Positions 45,781-54,195 of a stretch of 64,000 nt of DNA are shown here, one piece after another. Where the stretch lies: positions 50,267 through 114,266 of the forward strand of contig NZ_JAMQAW010000083.1 in NCBI RefSeq assembly GCF_023701525.1, given 5' to 3'. This DNA comes from Streptomyces albipurpureus. Lineage in GTDB: Bacteria > Actinomycetota > Actinomycetes > Streptomycetales > Streptomycetaceae. Under the pieces are notes generated by a model that was not told the origin of the DNA, did no database searches, and saw only the letters and a list, made by a program, of their open reading frames with translations. Numbering within the stretch: position 1 is the stretch's first letter; every line of letters begins with the position of its first letter. Made by a program: the position numbers and the translations under genes.

Positions 45781-46684
45781 GAGGGCCGTAGTCGCAGAGG
45801 GCGGGCGGACACCGGCGCGGTGTCGGGTCCGCCCGCCCGATGGCCGGGGTGCACCGCACGGGGGTCCGCCAGGGGCCGGGGCCTGCCGTGCGGTGACGAG
45901 GCGCGGGCCACCCGGGACGCCGTGGGCATGGAGCGCACCCCATGACGGTGCTCCCGCGCCGTCCGGATGGCTGTCCGGTGGTTCAAGGACCCATCGGAAT
46001 CAGCCATTCCTGTCTCGCCCGCCGGGTCTGACGACTCCTTCACCCCCGTGGTCTTCAGCCAGCCGTCACCTGCCGCGCTGGTCCACACGTCATCGGTGGG
46101 GAACGCGGGGGAGGGGACCGCCCGTGTCACGGGAAGCTTCACCCGGCGGCCACGGCCAAAATGACGCGGTGTCAGCGGAGCGCCGAGGACCTGATGGAGC
46201 GGCAGGTTCAGCACGCCCCACTTCACGCCCGCCTGCGGTCTTCCGCATCGGTGATCCGGCAGGAAGCCCGCCGGCGCTCTACCGAACGCCACCGCCCGAT
46301 CCGCGCCCGCTACTGACTGGGCCGCCAGTCGGGCCCGCGGGGGACCGTCCGGCCGGGCCGAGACGACGGCGGCACCGCGCGGAAGGCGTTCCGCCCATCG
46401 CCCGGCGGGCTGAGGCCACCAGAGGCGCGTCCGAAAGTCGATCTTGTCGTGACGTTAATCGGACTTCATGCTTCCTATTGCCTGCGTTGACAGGACCATG
46501 ACCATTCAGGCGTTCGGGAGTCGCGCGCCGGGACGCATATCCACACCTGTGGGCAGGCCCCATGCGAGGGAGCGGCGTCGAGAGGTCTTGCGTCTCGCGC
46601 CCGGCAGTGCCGCCGGGTGGACACGAGCGCTCGCCGCCGGCTGCTAGTGACCCCTAGCCCCGAACCCATGAAAGGAACGGCACC
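45781..46684. other. 0.9-kb region between the aromatic operon and the type III PKS
   Basis: Opens with a strong terminator at 45799-45838. I see no recognisable gene; overlapping frames on both strands lack ribosome sites or known motifs. The last 200 bp includes an AT-richer patch (46440-46490) with a TTGACA near 46490 that may belong to the PKS promoter, although no good -10 follows. Confidence 0.55.
45799..45838 (+). terminator. Strong hairpin terminator of the BKACE/bicupin operon
   Basis: GGGCGGGCGGAC (45799-45810) pairs perfectly with GTCCGCCCGCCC (45827-45838); an inner ACACC/GGTGT adds to the stem. It is 18 nt after the NTF2-like stop codon. Confidence 0.85.
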
Positions 46685-47788
46685 TTGCCCACGGGACTCC
46701 TTCCGGGCCGTGAGACGCGCACCACTGCCGCCATCACCCGCCCTGCCGTCGTCGCGCCCGAACACAGTGTGACCCAGGACGAGATCATCACCGCGCTCGG
46801 CGAACTGTTCGTCGACGTCCCCCATGTCGAGCGCGGGCTGGACCTGATGCGCAGCACAACAGTGGAGACCCGGCGTCTGGTGGACGGACTCAAGGAGGTG
46901 CTCTCCGACCGGTCCTTCGGCGTCCGCAACACCCGCTACACGGAGGAAGCCATTCGGCTGGGTGCGGAAGCGGCGCGGCAGGCGCTCAGCACCGCGTGTG
47001 TTACGGCGGTGGAGGTGGATTACCTGGTCTTCGTCTCCTGCACGGGCTACGCACTGCCCGGGCCGGACGCGTACATCGCCCAGGAAATCGGCTGCCGACC
47101 CACGATGCGCCGCACACCGATCCAGCAACTGGGCTGTGCCGCGGGGGTCTCCGCCCTGGCCGAGGCGTTTCACCACCTTCAGGCCTACCCGGACGCGATC
47201 GTCCTGGTCGTCGCGGTCGAACTGAGCTCCCTCTCGTTCCAGCCGGGCGAGCACACCCTGAGCGACTTCATCTCCAACGGGATCTTCGGTGACGGCGCGG
47301 CGGCCGCGGTCCTGCGCCGCGCCGCCCCCGAGGCCACGGGATTCCATATATGGGGCACCAGGCAACACCTCCTGCCCGCTTCGCAGTCCGTGATCGCGGG
47401 TCACACATCCGAGCGGGGACTGCACTTCAGGACCGATCCGCGGGTACGCAGCACCGTGCCGAAGGTGATACCCGAGATCGTGTCCTTCCTGGCCGAGTTC
47501 GGCTGTGAGCCCGGCTCCCTGGGGTTCTGCGTCTCGCACACGGGCGGTCCGCTGATCATGGACGGCGTCGAGGAGGGCCTGTCACTTCCTCCTGGGACCC
47601 TGCGGCACAGTCGCGAGAGCATGGCTTCGATGGGCAACACGTCGAGTGTCTCGGTGTTCGACGTGCTCAGGCGCCACCATGAGAACGAATCCCCCGCGCA
47701 CGCGTCCACGGGTCTCATTGTCGCGTTCGGGCCCGGCTTCACCACGGAGATCATCGCGGGGTCATGGAACGACGGAAGCAAGGGGTGA
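46685..47788 (+). CDS. Type III polyketide synthase
   Basis: 367 aa from a TTG at 46685 preceded by AAAGGAA. The catalytic triad is Cys151 (QQLGCAAG), His285 (CVSHTGG) and Asn318 (SMGNTSSVSV), and FQPGEHTLSDFISNGIFGDG lines the substrate pocket. Family members condense malonyl-CoA units onto a starter to give pyrones, phloroglucinols, resorcinols or naphthalenes. It differs from RppA in the pocket segment, so I do not assign THN synthase. It is alone on the plus strand with convergent MFS/MarR genes next to it that may export and sense the product. Confidence 0.87.
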   Translation: MPTGLLPGRETRTTAAITRPAVVAPEHSVTQDEIITALGELFVDVPHVERGLDLMRSTTVETRRLVDGLKEVLSDRSFGVRNTRYTEEAIRLGAEAARQALSTACVTAVEVDYLVFVSCTGYALPGPDAYIAQEIGCRPTMRRTPIQQLGCAAGVSALAEAFHHLQAYPDAIVLVVAVELSSLSFQPGEHTLSDFISNGIFGDGAAAAVLRRAAPEATGFHIWGTRQHLLPASQSVIAGHTSERGLHFRTDPRVRSTVPKVIPEIVSFLAEFGCEPGSLGFCVSHTGGPLIMDGVEEGLSLPPGTLRHSRESMASMGNTSSVSVFDVLRRHHENESPAHASTGLIVAFGPGFTTEIIAGSWNDGSKG

Positions 47789-47984
47789 TGTCCGGCCCCT
47801 GCCGCACTGGAGCGTGGGCGAGAGCCGCCCCTGTCCCCTGGGTCGGCTGGGGCCCTGGTCTACCGATCCGTTGTGGGTGGTCCGGGGGAGTCGGGGCGCC
47901 CCGGGCTCTTCACCGCTCCTTCCGTCTTCCCGCCGACGGCACCGCTGGGAGGTAGGGATGGTTCCGGGGCGGGCCGTGTCACGG
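47789..47984. other. Convergent spacer
   Basis: 196 bp between the convergent PKS and MFS genes. No gene is seen and no strong hairpin stands out. Confidence 0.5.
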
Positions 47985-49388
47985 TCAGGGCCTCGGCGCG
48001 CCGACTCGGCTCAGTGTGCGGTCGAGCAGGGTCGTCACGAGAAACAGGACCGCGACAACGAGCATGAAGACGGTCAGGTCGCGCAGGCCGCCGGTGTCGG
48101 CGCCCTGGCGGTAGAAAGCCGCGGTGGCGGCGGACGAGATCATCGCGCCGAGGTAGGTGAAGGTGCGCAGCAGTCCCGCGGACGATGCCATGTGCTCCGG
48201 GTCTGCCTGGTGGTACACCGCGTGTTGCAGGGCGAGGCCGTTGAGGCCCTGGGGTAGGCCCATCACCAGCGCGACGGCGAGGAGCAACCAGATCGCGGTG
48301 TCGGTGTGGACCACCAGCAGCAGGACGCAGGCGGCGATCTGGGCGACTGCTCCCGCGACGAGATTCGCCCGTACGCCGATGCGGCGCCCGCCGACCGCGG
48401 AGGCGATGAGGGCGGCCAGGAACAGCGGCAGCAGAACGAGCCCGACCGTGGGTGCCGACAGCCCGCGTCCTTCCCCCAGCCACTGGGCGTAGCCGTAGAG
48501 AAAGCCGTAGCCCACGATCATGGCCAGCAGATTGCGGCAGTAGGTGGTCAGCAGGGGGAGGTTGCCGCCGAGCACCCGAAGGTCGATGAACGGGTCGGAC
48601 GTCCGCAGCTCACGGACCGTCAGACCGGCCGCCGCGGCGGCGGTGAGCGCGGGCAGGTACCAGCGAGCGACGCTGGGGCTCATCAGGAACAGCAGCAGGG
48701 TGACGAGGGTCGTGGCGAACAGGGCCATGCCCATGAAGTCCAGCCGACTCGTGGGGCGGCCGCCCTCCTGACGCGCCTTGGCTCTGGGGAGGCGCAGCGC
48801 GCCGAGGACCAGACAGGCCACCGAGAGCGGGATGTTGACGGCGAAGGTGGCGCGCCAGCCGCCCACGCCGATCAGTAAACCGCCGAGGGTGGGGCCGATG
48901 ACCGCCATGGTCTGGTTGGCGATCGCCAGCGCGGTCAGGACGGTGGCCGGGCTGTCGCTTCCGGTGCGTCTGGCCTCACTGCCGATCAGGTACATCGCGG
49001 CGGGGTAGCCGGCGCAGGTGCCGAGGCCGAGCAGGGCCCGCGCGACGATCAGCGCCCCGAGATCGGGGGCGAGGACGCCGAGGACGCCGGCGATGCCGAC
49101 CAGGCCGGCCCCGGCGAGGAAGAGGCGCCGGGGGCCGTGGATGTCGATCAGCCGTCCGACGATCGGTTGCCCCACGGCCGTGGCCAGATAGAGCGCGGAC
49201 ACCAGCCACGCGGTCTGCGACGGCTGGGCGTGGAACGCCTCCCCGATCGGCACCAGCGATACGGCGATGATGGAGGAGTTGATCGGGTTCAGTACCGAAC
49301 CCAGGATCAGGGGGGTGATCAGCCTGCGGTCGAAGCTCTGCTCGGGACCGGCGGGGGCGGGGTGGGGAGCATGGGCGGAGCCGGTCAT
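47985..49388 (-). CDS. MFS exporter (drug:H+ antiporter-type)
   Basis: 467 aa from ATG at 49388 (a GTG 12 nt earlier overlaps the MarR stop and is possible). About 12-14 membrane helices; NPINSSIIAVSLVPIGEAF and WLVSALYLATAVGQPIVGRL are the MFS helix 1/2 pattern with GRLIDIHGPRRLFL the loop motif A. A TTA codon lies at 48876-48878 (GGLLIG), pointing to bldA-linked expression. Coupled to MarR, it probably exports the PKS product or another aromatic toxin. Confidence 0.9.
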   Translation of the reverse strand: MTGSAHAPHPAPAGPEQSFDRRLITPLILGSVLNPINSSIIAVSLVPIGEAFHAQPSQTAWLVSALYLATAVGQPIVGRLIDIHGPRRLFLAGAGLVGIAGVLGVLAPDLGALIVARALLGLGTCAGYPAAMYLIGSEARRTGSDSPATVLTALAIANQTMAVIGPTLGGLLIGVGGWRATFAVNIPLSVACLVLGALRLPRAKARQEGGRPTSRLDFMGMALFATTLVTLLLFLMSPSVARWYLPALTAAAAAGLTVRELRTSDPFIDLRVLGGNLPLLTTYCRNLLAMIVGYGFLYGYAQWLGEGRGLSAPTVGLVLLPLFLAALIASAVGGRRIGVRANLVAGAVAQIAACVLLLVVHTDTAIWLLLAVALVMGLPQGLNGLALQHAVYHQADPEHMASSAGLLRTFTYLGAMISSAATAAFYRQGADTGGLRDLTVFMLVVAVLFLVTTLLDRTLSRVGAPRP

Positions 49389-49396
49389 TCTCGCTC

Positions 49397-49846
49397 TCAC
49401 GGCGGGGGGAGCCTTTCCAGCAGGGCCATCGCCTGGATGATGGTCTGGCGCTCTTCTTCCGTACAGCGGTCCTGGAGGGCGCGGGCGAGCCATTCCTCGC
49501 CCGCCCGCTGCTTGTCGTCGAAGAACTCCCGGCCCGCGCCCGTCAGGGAGATCAGCAGCCGGCGGCCGTCGCCGGGGTCGGGGCGGCGCTGCACCAGGCC
49601 GCGTTCGTCCAGCGCGGCCACATTGGTCGCCATCGACTGCGGACGTACCCGCTCGGCGGCGGCTAGATCGCTGGTCGAAGCCGGGCCCTCCTTGCCCAGC
49701 CTGGTGAGCACGGAGATCTGCGAGGGGGTGAGTTCGCGGGTGTCGTACAACTCCCGCAGCCGTCGGCGCAGTCGGCTGAACAGCACCTGCACATCCCGCG
49801 CGGCGCGAAGGGCGGACGCGGACACATGCTCGGTGGTCTCTGTCAT
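49397..49846 (-). CDS. MarR-family transcriptional regulator
   Basis: 149 aa. A winged helix-turn-helix (SQISVLTRLGKEGPASTSDL then ERGLVQRRPDPGDGRRLLISL) with the wing motif DxRxxxxxLT of MarR. Multi-helical ends form the dimer. It is 9 nt upstream of the MFS start; the nested palindromes at 49861-49896 lie next to its start, so autorepression and MFS control by a phenolic ligand are likely. Confidence 0.92.
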   Translation of the reverse strand: MTETTEHVSASALRAARDVQVLFSRLRRRLRELYDTRELTPSQISVLTRLGKEGPASTSDLAAAERVRPQSMATNVAALDERGLVQRRPDPGDGRRLLISLTGAGREFFDDKQRAGEEWLARALQDRCTEEERQTIIQAMALLERLPPP

Positions 49847-49860
49847 GCTCCCACGCTAAA

Positions 49861-49896
49861 TCCTTCAGTTCAAACTGTCCAGTCTGGACTGAAGGA
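49861..49896. promoter_or_regulatory. MarR operator: three nested palindromes
   Basis: Outer arms TCCTTCAGT (49861-49869) and ACTGAAGGA (49888-49896) are perfect; inside are CAGTT-CA-AACTG (49866-49877) and GTCCA-GTC-TGGAC (49877-49889), both perfect. It lies 15 bp upstream of the MarR start codon. Confidence 0.75.
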
Positions 49897-49952
49897 ATCC
49901 CCGCCGCGGGGGCCGGGTCGGGGCCGGGGCTGTGGCAGGGGCGCCGCCCCGC

Positions 49953-50477
49953 TCAGCGGTCGATCCGGCGCAGCCCCGCTCGGTAGTGAGCTCCGGCTTC
50001 GATATAGCTCTGGACCGCGTAGTCCAGCCAGGCCGGGTCGATCGAGCGCTTGCGCAGGGTCGCTGGCACGCCGAGTGCCATGGTCGAGGCCGGCACTTCG
50101 AACCCCTCCGGGACTAGGGCGGACGCCCCGACCACCGAGCCCGTGCGCACCACCGCCCGATTGAGGGTGACGGAGCCGGAACCGATGAGGCAGCGGCGTT
50201 CCACCGTGCAGCCCTCCAGATGTGCGTTGTGTCCCACCACGCACTCCGGGCCGATCACGGTGGGCCACTGTGCGGTGGTGTGCAGGACGGTCCCGTCCTG
50301 GATCGAGGTCCGGGACCCCACCTCGATATGTCCGCCGTGATCGCCGCGCAGTACGGCGCCGGGCCAGATCGTGGCGTCCGCGGCGATGGTGACCCGCCCG
50401 ATGACCACGGCGTCCGGGTGCACATAGGCGCGGGGGTGGATCTGCGGCTCGTCGGTTCCGAGGGCGTAGATGGGCAT
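49953..50477 (-). CDS. Gamma-carbonic anhydrase-like hexapeptide-repeat protein (PaaY-like)
   Basis: 174 aa of left-handed beta-helix hexapeptide repeats (IGRVTIAADATIWPGAVLRG, VVGHNAHLEGC), with zinc histidines in VLHTT and VVGHNAH and a helical C-terminus. Family members are gamma-carbonic anhydrases or acyl-CoA thioesterases such as PaaY. In an aryl-CoA context a thioesterase or metal-enzyme role is possible. Start ATG at 50477. It is divergent from BKACE copy 2. Confidence 0.83.
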   Translation of the reverse strand: MPIYALGTDEPQIHPRAYVHPDAVVIGRVTIAADATIWPGAVLRGDHGGHIEVGSRTSIQDGTVLHTTAQWPTVIGPECVVGHNAHLEGCTVERRCLIGSGSVTLNRAVVRTGSVVGASALVPEGFEVPASTMALGVPATLRKRSIDPAWLDYAVQSYIEAGAHYRAGLRRIDR

Positions 50478-50554
50478 CGGTGTCCTCCTCGCGGCGCTCC
50501 GGACGGGGGTCCGGAGTCGGGAGTGTCGGGGTCGGGGCGTGCGGGCGCCGGGGG

Positions 50555-50583
50555 TTGACCTGAATTAACAATTTGAGTATACC
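50555..50583 (+). promoter_or_regulatory. Promoter of the BKACE-2 operon
   Basis: TTGACC (50555-50560), 17 nt, then TATACC (50578-50583). A good sigma-70-like promoter with an overlapping TTAACA element, 98 nt upstream of the ATG at 50681. Confidence 0.75.
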
Positions 50584-50601
50584 TGTCGAGCCGTTGTAAC
50601 A
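50565..50601. promoter_or_regulatory. Shared two-part motif TTAACA-N25-GTAACA (site A)
   Basis: TTAACA at 50565-50570 and GTAACA at 50596-50601. The first half lies between -35 and -10, the second about 13 bp beyond the -10, placing a bound protein to block RNA polymerase. The same pair at the same spacing occurs at 63531-63567 and 63681-63717. Confidence 0.75.
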
Positions 50602-50680
50602 GCTTGCTGGAGCGGGCACCAAGGGCGTCCGGGCCCGTCGGGCCGCGGCGCCCGGGGCACGCAGTGGGAAGGAGTTCCAC

Positions 50681-51709
50681 ATGCTTGACCTGAGCGGGGA
50701 CTGGGGGGAACTACCGAGCCGTCTGGAATTGCACCAGGCGCGCGGCGTACGGGAGATGGACGCACCGCCAGCACCCGGCGTACAGCCGCGCTGGGACATA
50801 CCGGAACTGGTGGTGGTGACCGCCGCGGTGTCGGGGCGGACCGTTCGCGAGGCGGACGAGGGCGCTCCGACCTATACGGCCGACCACGACGGTTTTGCGG
50901 ACGCCGCCGTCGCATCGATCGACGCCGGCGCGTGCGGCATCCATGTCGACTTCGGCGGTATCGATTCCATCGAGGGTTCCGGCCTCTCCGTCCCCGACAA
51001 CTACTCCAAGCTCATCTCCGCGATCGACACCCGTACCCGCCATGACTGGGTGTGCGACGCCAACATCCTGCGAGGCCGCAACTTCGCGGAGAACCTCTTC
51101 CCGATCTCGTCGGGGCTGGCCGAAACCGCGCCGATGGCACCGAGCCACCCGGAGGAGTGGACCGAGGCCGTGTCACATGTCGTGACCGAACGGGGCGGCC
51201 GGGTGTTCTTCTCGATCCACTCGGCGGCCGAGGTCGATCTGGCCAACCGGCTGGTCCTGGCCAAGGGCATCCTGCCGCAACCGACCTGCTGGATCATCCT
51301 GATCGGCTATCCCTACACCGCCGCCAGCCACCGCCTCGCGACCTATCTCGCCCATCCCAGGGCGATGGTCTCCGAACTCGTCCAGATCGTCGACCGCATC
51401 CATGAGATCGACCGGGACGCGTTCATCCAGGTCTGCGCCGCCGGTCGCGCCGGACACTACCTCGCCACCACCGCGATGCTCCTCGGGCTCCATGTGCGCG
51501 TCGGCACCGAGGACACCGTGTACCGCTACCCGCACCGCGACGAACTGCTGGACGGCAGCGCGGAGATGGTGGAGCGGGTCAAGGCCACCGCCCAGGCACT
51601 CGGGCGCCGGCTGGCGACCGCGGCCGAGTTCCGCGAGCTGATCGGTATGGCGCCACGGTCCGCGGCCCCGGCGCATGCCACGGCCCCCGCCGGGCGCGGC
51701 CCCCGTTGA
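50681..51709 (+). CDS. BKACE-like (DUF849) protein, copy 2
   Basis: 342 aa with GGAAGGAG before ATG 50681. It shares with copy 1 the QPRWDIPE N-terminus, AGACGIHVDF strand (H88-x-D90 in place of H-x-H), FFSIHSAAEVDLANRL, QVCAAGRAGHYLATTAMLLG and VGTEDTVYR. A paralogue in a separate transcript of the same locus. Expected reaction by family: CoA-dependent cleavage of a beta-keto acid; the metal-site change makes this uncertain. First gene of an operon with a CoA-transferase and an amidohydrolase. Confidence 0.78.
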   Translation: MLDLSGDWGELPSRLELHQARGVREMDAPPAPGVQPRWDIPELVVVTAAVSGRTVREADEGAPTYTADHDGFADAAVASIDAGACGIHVDFGGIDSIEGSGLSVPDNYSKLISAIDTRTRHDWVCDANILRGRNFAENLFPISSGLAETAPMAPSHPEEWTEAVSHVVTERGGRVFFSIHSAAEVDLANRLVLAKGILPQPTCWIILIGYPYTAASHRLATYLAHPRAMVSELVQIVDRIHEIDRDAFIQVCAAGRAGHYLATTAMLLGLHVRVGTEDTVYRYPHRDELLDGSAEMVERVKATAQALGRRLATAAEFRELIGMAPRSAAPAHATAPAGRGPR

Positions 51710-51770
51710 CCGGCCAACCCCGTTCATACGCACCGGTCATCCGACCGGCACACCGAAGGGATGTCAGCCC

Positions 51771-52949
51771 GTGGCTGGACCGTTGACCGGAATCCGGGTC
51801 CTGGAGAACGCGAACTTCATCAGCGGCCCCTACGCGGGAATGCTCCTCGCCGACCAGGGCGCGGAGGTCGTCAAAGTCGAGATGCCCGGGGCCGGCGACC
51901 CGTTCCGCCGATGGAGCGGCCGAGGCGAGGAGATCCTGCCGCAGTTCGCCGCCTTCAACCGAGGCAAGCAGAGCGTGACGATCAACCTCAAACACGAGGC
52001 GGGGCGGGCCGCCTATCTGCGACTCGCCGCAGAGGCCGACGTCGTACTGGAGAACTTCCGCCCCGGACGGCTCGACGCCCTCGGCCTCGGCTACGAGGAG
52101 GTGAACCGGCACAATCCGCGCGTCGTCTACTGCTCCCTCTCCGGAATGGGCACGGTGGGCCCCTACCGGGACCGGCCGACCTATGACGCGATCGCCCAAG
52201 CGGTCAGCGGACTGTGGAGCCAGATCAGCGAACGAGCCGACCCCCGGCCGATCGGGCCCGCGCTCTCCGACCAGATCACCGGACTGACGACGGCGTACGG
52301 GATCCTCGGGGCACTGGTGGAACGCGGGACCTCCGGAATCGGACAGCGGCTGGAGACATCCATGCTCGCGGCGAGCCTTGGATTCATGGCCCACCCCATC
52401 GCGGAGTACACGATGACCGGTGAGGTGAGCGGTCCCACCACCCGGCCGCGCCGCTCGCAGACGTACGCGCTCACCGGCTCCGACGGCAAGCCGCTCGGCA
52501 TCCATCTCTCCTCACCACCCAAGTTCTGGAAGAGCCTGGTCCGCGCCATCGGGCGCCCGGAGCTGGAGGACGATCCCCGCTTCCGGACGAAGAACGACCG
52601 CATCACCCACTACGACGACCTGCACCAGATCCTCGCCGACGCGTTCGCCGCGAAACCCCGGGACGCCTGGCTGGCCGTACTGGGGGAGTACGACGTCCCG
52701 GTCGCGCCCATCCACGATGTCGGCGAGGCGCTGGACGATCCCCAGGTGCGTGCCATCGCCATGACCGAGACCTTCGGCACCGGCGACCGGGCACTCGACC
52801 TCGTCGGATTCCCCATCCGGTACGCGCGGACGGCAAGCAGCGCCACGCTGCCACCGCCCCGGGTCGGCGAGCACACCGACACGGTGCTCGCCGGGGCCGG
52901 CTACGCCCCCGGCGAGATCCAGGCCCTACGTGACGCCGGTGCGATCTAG
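51771..52949 (+). CDS. CaiB/BaiF-type family III CoA-transferase
   Basis: 392 aa from GTG at 51771 with GAAGGGA upstream. GPYAGMLLADQGAEVVKVEMP is the N-terminal signature; PGAGDPFRRW, FNRGKQSVTINLKHEAGR, DVVLENFRPGRLDALGL (active-site region with Asp later) and the swivel-like HRIGEHT-type C-terminus (PRVGEHTDTVLA) match. It transfers CoA between carboxylic acids without forming free thioester. It is 62 nt after BKACE-2 and could recharge the aromatic or acyl product of that enzyme. Confidence 0.9.
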   Translation: MAGPLTGIRVLENANFISGPYAGMLLADQGAEVVKVEMPGAGDPFRRWSGRGEEILPQFAAFNRGKQSVTINLKHEAGRAAYLRLAAEADVVLENFRPGRLDALGLGYEEVNRHNPRVVYCSLSGMGTVGPYRDRPTYDAIAQAVSGLWSQISERADPRPIGPALSDQITGLTTAYGILGALVERGTSGIGQRLETSMLAASLGFMAHPIAEYTMTGEVSGPTTRPRRSQTYALTGSDGKPLGIHLSSPPKFWKSLVRAIGRPELEDDPRFRTKNDRITHYDDLHQILADAFAAKPRDAWLAVLGEYDVPVAPIHDVGEALDDPQVRAIAMTETFGTGDRALDLVGFPIRYARTASSATLPPPRVGEHTDTVLAGAGYAPGEIQALRDAGAI

Positions 52950-52999
52950 CCGGGACGCGGCCTTCCCGCAGCCCCCTCACCAGACAAGGAACCCATCCC

Positions 53000-53854
53000 A
53001 TGGAGCTCCAAGGCATCGACTTCCACGTCCACCTCCGTGACAAGGAGACCGTCCAGGCACTGGGCGCACGAGCCCACCAGCAGGCACGGTACTTCGGCCA
53101 GGAACTCAAGACGGTGAGCGTCGACGAACTCGCCGACGAGTACCGGGCGCGCCGGATGCGGGCCGTCCTGATGAACAGCAGCGACATCACCACATCCGGC
53201 GTGCACCCCGTGCCGAACGACCACATCGCCGAGGTAGTGCGGCGTCACCCCGACGTGTTCATCGGCTTCGGAGCGGTCGACCCCTGGCAGGGCCGGGTCG
53301 CGCAGGACGAGATCAAGCGCTGCGCCGAGGAGCTGGGACTGGCCGGGATCGGCGAACTCAACCCGGGACGGCAGAAGTTCTATCCCAACGACCGCCGCTT
53401 CTATCCCCTGTGGGAGGAGGCAGCGGCCCAGCAACTCGTCGTCCTCTTCCACAGCGGATTCATGGCCTCCGGCGCGGGGACACCGGGCGGTATGGGCTTC
53501 AAGCTCGATGCCGGACGGCCGATCCCCTATCTGGACGACATCGCCGCCGACTTCCCCGAACTGACCATCGTCGGCGCCCACCCGTCCTGGCCCTGGTCGG
53601 AAGAGAACCTCGCGGTCGCCCGGCACAAGAGCAACTTCTACATCGACCTCTCCGGCTGGGCCCCCAAGTACTTCCCCGAGTCCCTGGTGCGACACGTCAA
53701 CTCGATCCTCCAGGACAAATGCCTCTTCGGTTCCGACTGGCCCGCCCTCACCCCCGAGCGCTGGACGGCCGAGTTCGACCAGTTGGGGATCAAACCCGAG
53801 GTCCGCCGGAAGGTCATGCTCGACAACGCCCGCCGGGTTCTGCGACTGCCCTGA
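53000..53854 (+). CDS. Amidohydrolase-2 family protein (ACMSD/resorcylate decarboxylase-like)
   Basis: 284 aa. GIDFHVHLRD carries the first two metal histidines; a later FHSGFMASG histidine, TIVGAHPSWPWSE histidine and LFGSDWP aspartate complete the TIM-barrel site. This is the amidohydrolase-2 type that includes non-oxidative aromatic decarboxylases and hydrolases of ring-cleavage products. The reaction cannot be set from residues alone. Last gene of the operon; a terminator follows at 53874. Confidence 0.85.
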   Translation: MELQGIDFHVHLRDKETVQALGARAHQQARYFGQELKTVSVDELADEYRARRMRAVLMNSSDITTSGVHPVPNDHIAEVVRRHPDVFIGFGAVDPWQGRVAQDEIKRCAEELGLAGIGELNPGRQKFYPNDRRFYPLWEEAAAQQLVVLFHSGFMASGAGTPGGMGFKLDAGRPIPYLDDIAADFPELTIVGAHPSWPWSEENLAVARHKSNFYIDLSGWAPKYFPESLVRHVNSILQDKCLFGSDWPALTPERWTAEFDQLGIKPEVRRKVMLDNARRVLRLP

Positions 53855-54195
53855 CGCCCCATCCCGCCGCTCTGCCCGGGCCCGTGCGGACGGCCCGGGC
53901 GGGGTGGTGCCCGCACCGGAGCACGATCCAGGGGTATACGACCCTGCTGTTCACCGGGTCCGAGGTGGAGCGGCCGCTCGACCTTCCGCGCTTGCACGGC
54001 ATCGCTCTCCCGCCCTGTACGAACAGGCGAAACGCCCCGCGTGAGCGATGCTGTCGGTCGGTACTGCCTCGCCGCGCAGGGGCGCGGGCCTGGGGGCTAC
54101 CGGCGCATGGGGCCACGAGTGGGCCGGGCCTCCGGCCGAAGCAGGGCCCGACGGCGGCCCGCGCGGCCCGGGTGACCGCCCGGGCCGTCAGGTGC
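53855..54195. other. Convergent spacer with terminator
   Basis: 341 bp between the amidohydrolase and paaX. Holds the terminator at 53874-53900; nothing else recognised. Confidence 0.6.
53874..53900 (+). terminator. Hairpin terminator
   Basis: GCCCGGGCC (53874-53882), a 9-base loop, GGCCCGGGC (53892-53900). It is 20 nt after the amidohydrolase stop codon. Confidence 0.75.

Noticed and set aside
45967..46164. A small plus-strand open frame of 65 codons in the 45781-46684 gap
   Set aside because: No ribosome site, no known motif, and equally long frames exist on the other strand.
46685..47788. Naming the type III PKS as RppA (THN synthase)
   Set aside because: The triad fits but the pocket and surrounding segments differ from the RppA sequences I know, so only the family is claimed.
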